Part shown: positions 62,078 to 64,000 of the stretch, piece by piece
Layout of the letters: each line of letters opens with the position of its first letter
How positions within the stretch are numbered: position 1 is the first letter of the stretch
NCBI RefSeq assembly: GCF_040448685.1
Contig: NZ_CP159290.1
Span: 4,588,001 to 4,652,000, forward strand
DNA from: Cellulosimicrobium sp. ES-005
Lineage (GTDB): Bacteria > Actinomycetota > Actinomycetes > Actinomycetales > Cellulomonadaceae
Length of the DNA stretch: 64,000 bases
Reading direction: 5' to 3'
Made by a program: the position numbers and the translations under genes
Notes under the pieces: model-generated
Databases searched by the model: none
What the model was told of the DNA's origin: nothing
Seen by the model: the letters and a program-made list of their open reading frames with translations, nothing else

Positions 62078-62440
62078 TCACCACCCGTGCTGCGCCCAGG
62101 CGGCGTCCGCCTCCTCGCCGTCGAGCCACTCGACCCGCAGTCGTCGCCCGCGCACGACGAGGCCGTCGTCGTCCTCGCGGGGGAGCGGCGGCGCCTCGGG
62201 GTCGTCGCTGTACAGGTCCTCGGCCAGGGCCGGGTCGGCGTCGTCGAGGTGGGCACGCCACTGGACGCGCGGCTCGGGGTTGACGTGCCGCGGAAAGGCG
62301 GACGGGCCGACGGTGTCCCAGTGCGTGCACACGCGCGTCACGAGGTGCCCGACCAGCCGCGGCTCGCCGTCGTCCGTGTCGTGCCAGAGGCGGGCGACGC
62401 GCCCGGTCGGCGGGGTCTCGGCGATCGTCGGGTCAGTCAT
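62078..62440 (-). CDS. Protein of unknown function, 120 residues
   Basis: Small acidic soluble protein: an N-terminal strand-rich part (RVARLWHDTDDGEPRLVGHLVTRVCTHWDTVG), then a Pro/Asp-rich stretch and a C-terminal VVRGRRLRVEWLDGEEADAAWAQ. Its ATG lies 8 nt inside the end of the upstream DUF4349 lipoprotein gene, so they are coupled. Family not recognised. Confidence 0.65.
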   Translation of the reverse strand: MTDPTIAETPPTGRVARLWHDTDDGEPRLVGHLVTRVCTHWDTVGPSAFPRHVNPEPRVQWRAHLDDADPALAEDLYSDDPEAPPLPREDDDGLVVRGRRLRVEWLDGEEADAAWAQHGW

Positions 62441-63416
62441 GGGTGGACGCACCGACGAGCGGCCCGCGGCTCGCCGCGGGAGCGTCGGGGCCGTCGTCGG
62501 GCCCCGGGCGGTCGGCGTCTTCCGGCGGCGTGCCGCCGTCCTGGGCTCGCCGCCGCAACCGGCGCAGGACCCAGCGCACGACGAGCAGCACCGCTCCGGC
62601 GACCACGAGCCACGGGAGCAGGGCACCGAGGACGACGACGAGCCCGTTGAGCGTGGCGAGCAGGGCGTTCCAGCCGTTCTGCAGGCCCCCGAGGAAGCCG
62701 CCGGGGGCGAGCTGCTCGGCAGGCGCGACCTGCACGAGCGTGACGTGCAGGGTCGACATCGAGACCTGGTCCGTGAGCGCCGCCCGCTGCGACTGGAGCG
62801 ACTCCAGCTCGGCCTGGCGCGTCGTGAGCTCCTGCTCCGCGGCGAGCAGGTCCGCGGTCGTGGCGGCGTCGCCCATGAGCGTGCGCAGCCGTTCGACGGA
62901 CGTCGTCAGGGCGTCGACGCGGGCGTCCAGGTCGCGCGCGGTCCCGGTCACGTCGACCGCCTCGATCGACAGGTCGCGCACCTCGCCCACCTGGTCGAGC
63001 GCGTCGACGGTGGCGGTCGTCTGCGCCGACGGCACGCGGATCGTGAGCTCGGCCGACGCGCGCGCGTCGCCCTCGGGCTCCGACTGCCGCCTGCCCTCGA
63101 CCCGGCCGCCCGCGCTCTCCGCGAGGTCGGCGACCGCGTCGGCCGCCGCCGACGGGTCGGCGGCCACGACCGTGACCGACCCCGTGGTGACGATCTCCCG
63201 GTCGGCCGCGGCGACGGCGCCCTCGTCCCCGGGAGCGATCCCCGAGGACGCGTCGCCGGGGCCGTCGGCCGCGCCGCTCTCCGCGACCTCCGAGACCGCG
63301 CCGCCGTCGTCCACGGAGTACGACGCCATGTCGCCCGAGGAGGCGGAGCAGCCCGCCAGGAGGGCGCCGCCGAGCAGGAGCGCCACGGCGACGGCGAAGG
63401 GGCGAGTGGTCCGCAT
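62433..63416 (-). CDS. DUF4349 domain lipoprotein
   Basis: A 327-residue lipoprotein: signal peptide with lipobox LLAGC (Cys23), a Ser/Gly/Asp-rich linker, then the DUF4349 core (REIVTTGSVTVVAADPSAAADAVADLAESAGGRVEGRR ... ELTIRVPSAQTTATVDALDQVGEVRDLSIEAVDVT) and a coiled coil (ARVDALTTSVERLRTLMGDAATTADLLAAEQELTTRQAELESLQSQRAAL). A single membrane helix near residue 265 and a basic tail follow. Family function is unknown; the outside domain and coiled coil suggest an envelope role. Confidence 0.85.
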   Translation of the reverse strand: MRTTRPFAVAVALLLGGALLAGCSASSGDMASYSVDDGGAVSEVAESGAADGPGDASSGIAPGDEGAVAAADREIVTTGSVTVVAADPSAAADAVADLAESAGGRVEGRRQSEPEGDARASAELTIRVPSAQTTATVDALDQVGEVRDLSIEAVDVTGTARDLDARVDALTTSVERLRTLMGDAATTADLLAAEQELTTRQAELESLQSQRAALTDQVSMSTLHVTLVQVAPAEQLAPGGFLGGLQNGWNALLATLNGLVVVLGALLPWLVVAGAVLLVVRWVLRRLRRRAQDGGTPPEDADRPGPDDGPDAPAASRGPLVGASTHD

Positions 63417-63566
63417 GCTGCGAGAGTAGGGGGCCAAGCGCGCGAACCGGACACCGTGCGCGACATCGTGACCGTCTTGTGAACTGGCCGTGATCCAACC
63501 GCAGCGCGACGTCCCCGACCGTGGACGGCGGCGCGCTCCGGAGCCCCGGCACGGCAGGATGGTCGC

Positions 63567-64000
63567 GTGCTCGTGTGCTGCGGTCTCGTGACCCTCGACG
63601 TCGTCCAGGTGGTCGACGCGCTGCCGCGTCCCGACGAGAAGGTCGTCGCGCGGTCGCTGTCCGCGACCTTCGGCGGGCCTGCCGCCAACGCCGCCGCGAC
63701 GGCCGTCGCGCTCGGAGTCCCCACGCGGCTCGTCACCGCGGTCGGGGGCGGGCCGTTCGCCGCGGTCGTGCGGCGCGAGCTCGCGGACTGCGGGGTCGAC
63801 CTGGTCGACGCCGCGGGGGAGGCGGCCGGCGGGCGCCTCGCCGTCTCGACCGTGCTCGTCACGGAAGGCACGGGCGAGCGCGCCGTCGTGAGCACCAACG
63901 CGTCCGGGTTCGGCGATCTCGCCGCCCGCGCCACGGTCGACGGCCCGGGGCTCCTCGACGGCGTCGGGCCGGGTGACGTCCTGCTGCTGGACGGGCACCT
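63567..64000 (+). CDS. PfkB-family carbohydrate/nucleoside kinase, N-terminal part (runs off the right edge)
   Basis: From GTG at 63567 the frame is open to the end: about 144 residues of a ribokinase-type fold. VLVCCGLVTLDVVQVVDALPRPDEKVVARSLSATFGGPAANAAATAVALGVPTRLVTAVGGGPFA carries the PfkB signature GGPAANAA and the GxG loop. The C-terminal ATP-binding motif and catalytic Asp are outside the window, so the substrate cannot be told (sugar or nucleoside). CAGGAT with a 6-nt gap precedes the start. Confidence 0.85.
   Translation, partial: MLVCCGLVTLDVVQVVDALPRPDEKVVARSLSATFGGPAANAAATAVALGVPTRLVTAVGGGPFAAVVRRELADCGVDLVDAAGEAAGGRLAVSTVLVTEGTGERAVVSTNASGFGDLAARATVDGPGLLDGVGPGDVLLLDGH

Overview
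The window is chromosomal DNA from a very GC-rich actinobacterium. GTG starts are common, third codon positions are almost always G or C, the acyl-CoA carboxylase has a small epsilon subunit, the tmRNA tag ends in the actinobacterial-type DFALAA, and the order phosphomannomutase / purine nucleoside phosphorylase / LpdA also occurs in mycobacteria. Gene content (Tad pilus, nitrate respiration, F420-type oxidoreductase) fits the Micrococcales, perhaps the Cellulomonas/Cellulosimicrobium group; that placement is inference.

Layout. 1-4.3 kb: a partial phosphomannomutase and purine nucleoside phosphorylase (minus), a flavoprotein quinone reductase (plus), and a small kinase with an unknown partner (minus). 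4.3-6.2 kb: a repeat locus with 21-bp tandem units, entered by an IS110-family element whose left end probably encodes a bridge RNA; a perfect 26-bp inverted repeat lies inside a larger palindrome next to it. 6.2-8.3 kb: a membrane-anchored endonuclease/exonuclease/phosphatase protein. 8.4-14.9 kb: a five-gene reductive pyrimidine (hydantoin/uracil) catabolism operon. 14.98-28.9 kb: a denitrification island, with a multi-pass membrane protein whose C-terminal tail is coded by six of the same 21-bp repeats, a very large NirK fusion, a DUF2249 protein, narGHJI, narK and a probable Fe-S sensing regulator. 29-32.3 kb: a Nudix hydrolase and two MFS exporters, followed by 0.55 kb of hairpin-forming repeats.

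32.8-42.7 kb: acyl-CoA carboxylase alpha, epsilon and beta subunits and biotin ligase BirA, interspersed with Maf, an AEC transporter, a DUF885 protein and small unknowns. 42.8-48.8 kb: a class III adenylate cyclase, a SRAP (HMCES-like) protein, a Bcr/CflA exporter, a LytR-CpsA-Psr protein and a class I/II aminotransferase. 49-55.8 kb: a tad-type pilus operon (ATPase, two TadB/C proteins, a small pilin-like protein, three TadE/G-like proteins) followed by a secreted WxL-like protein and a DUF916-like membrane-anchored partner. 55.9-62.0 kb: prfB, ftsE, ftsX, an M23 peptidase, smpB, a small membrane protein and ssrA (tmRNA): ribosome rescue and termination genes around the FtsEX wall-hydrolase module. 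62-64 kb: a small unknown, a DUF4349 lipoprotein and a partial PfkB-family kinase.

Whole-window themes: many genes have a TANNNT -10 hexamer 6-8 nt before the start codon, which predicts leaderless mRNAs; operons are tightly coupled by ATGA/GTGA overlaps; and intergenic DNA carries several families of long perfect inverted repeats. The most interesting signal is the IS110 element sitting inside, and apparently guided to, a 21-bp repeat that recurs at other loci and is read as coding sequence at one of them.
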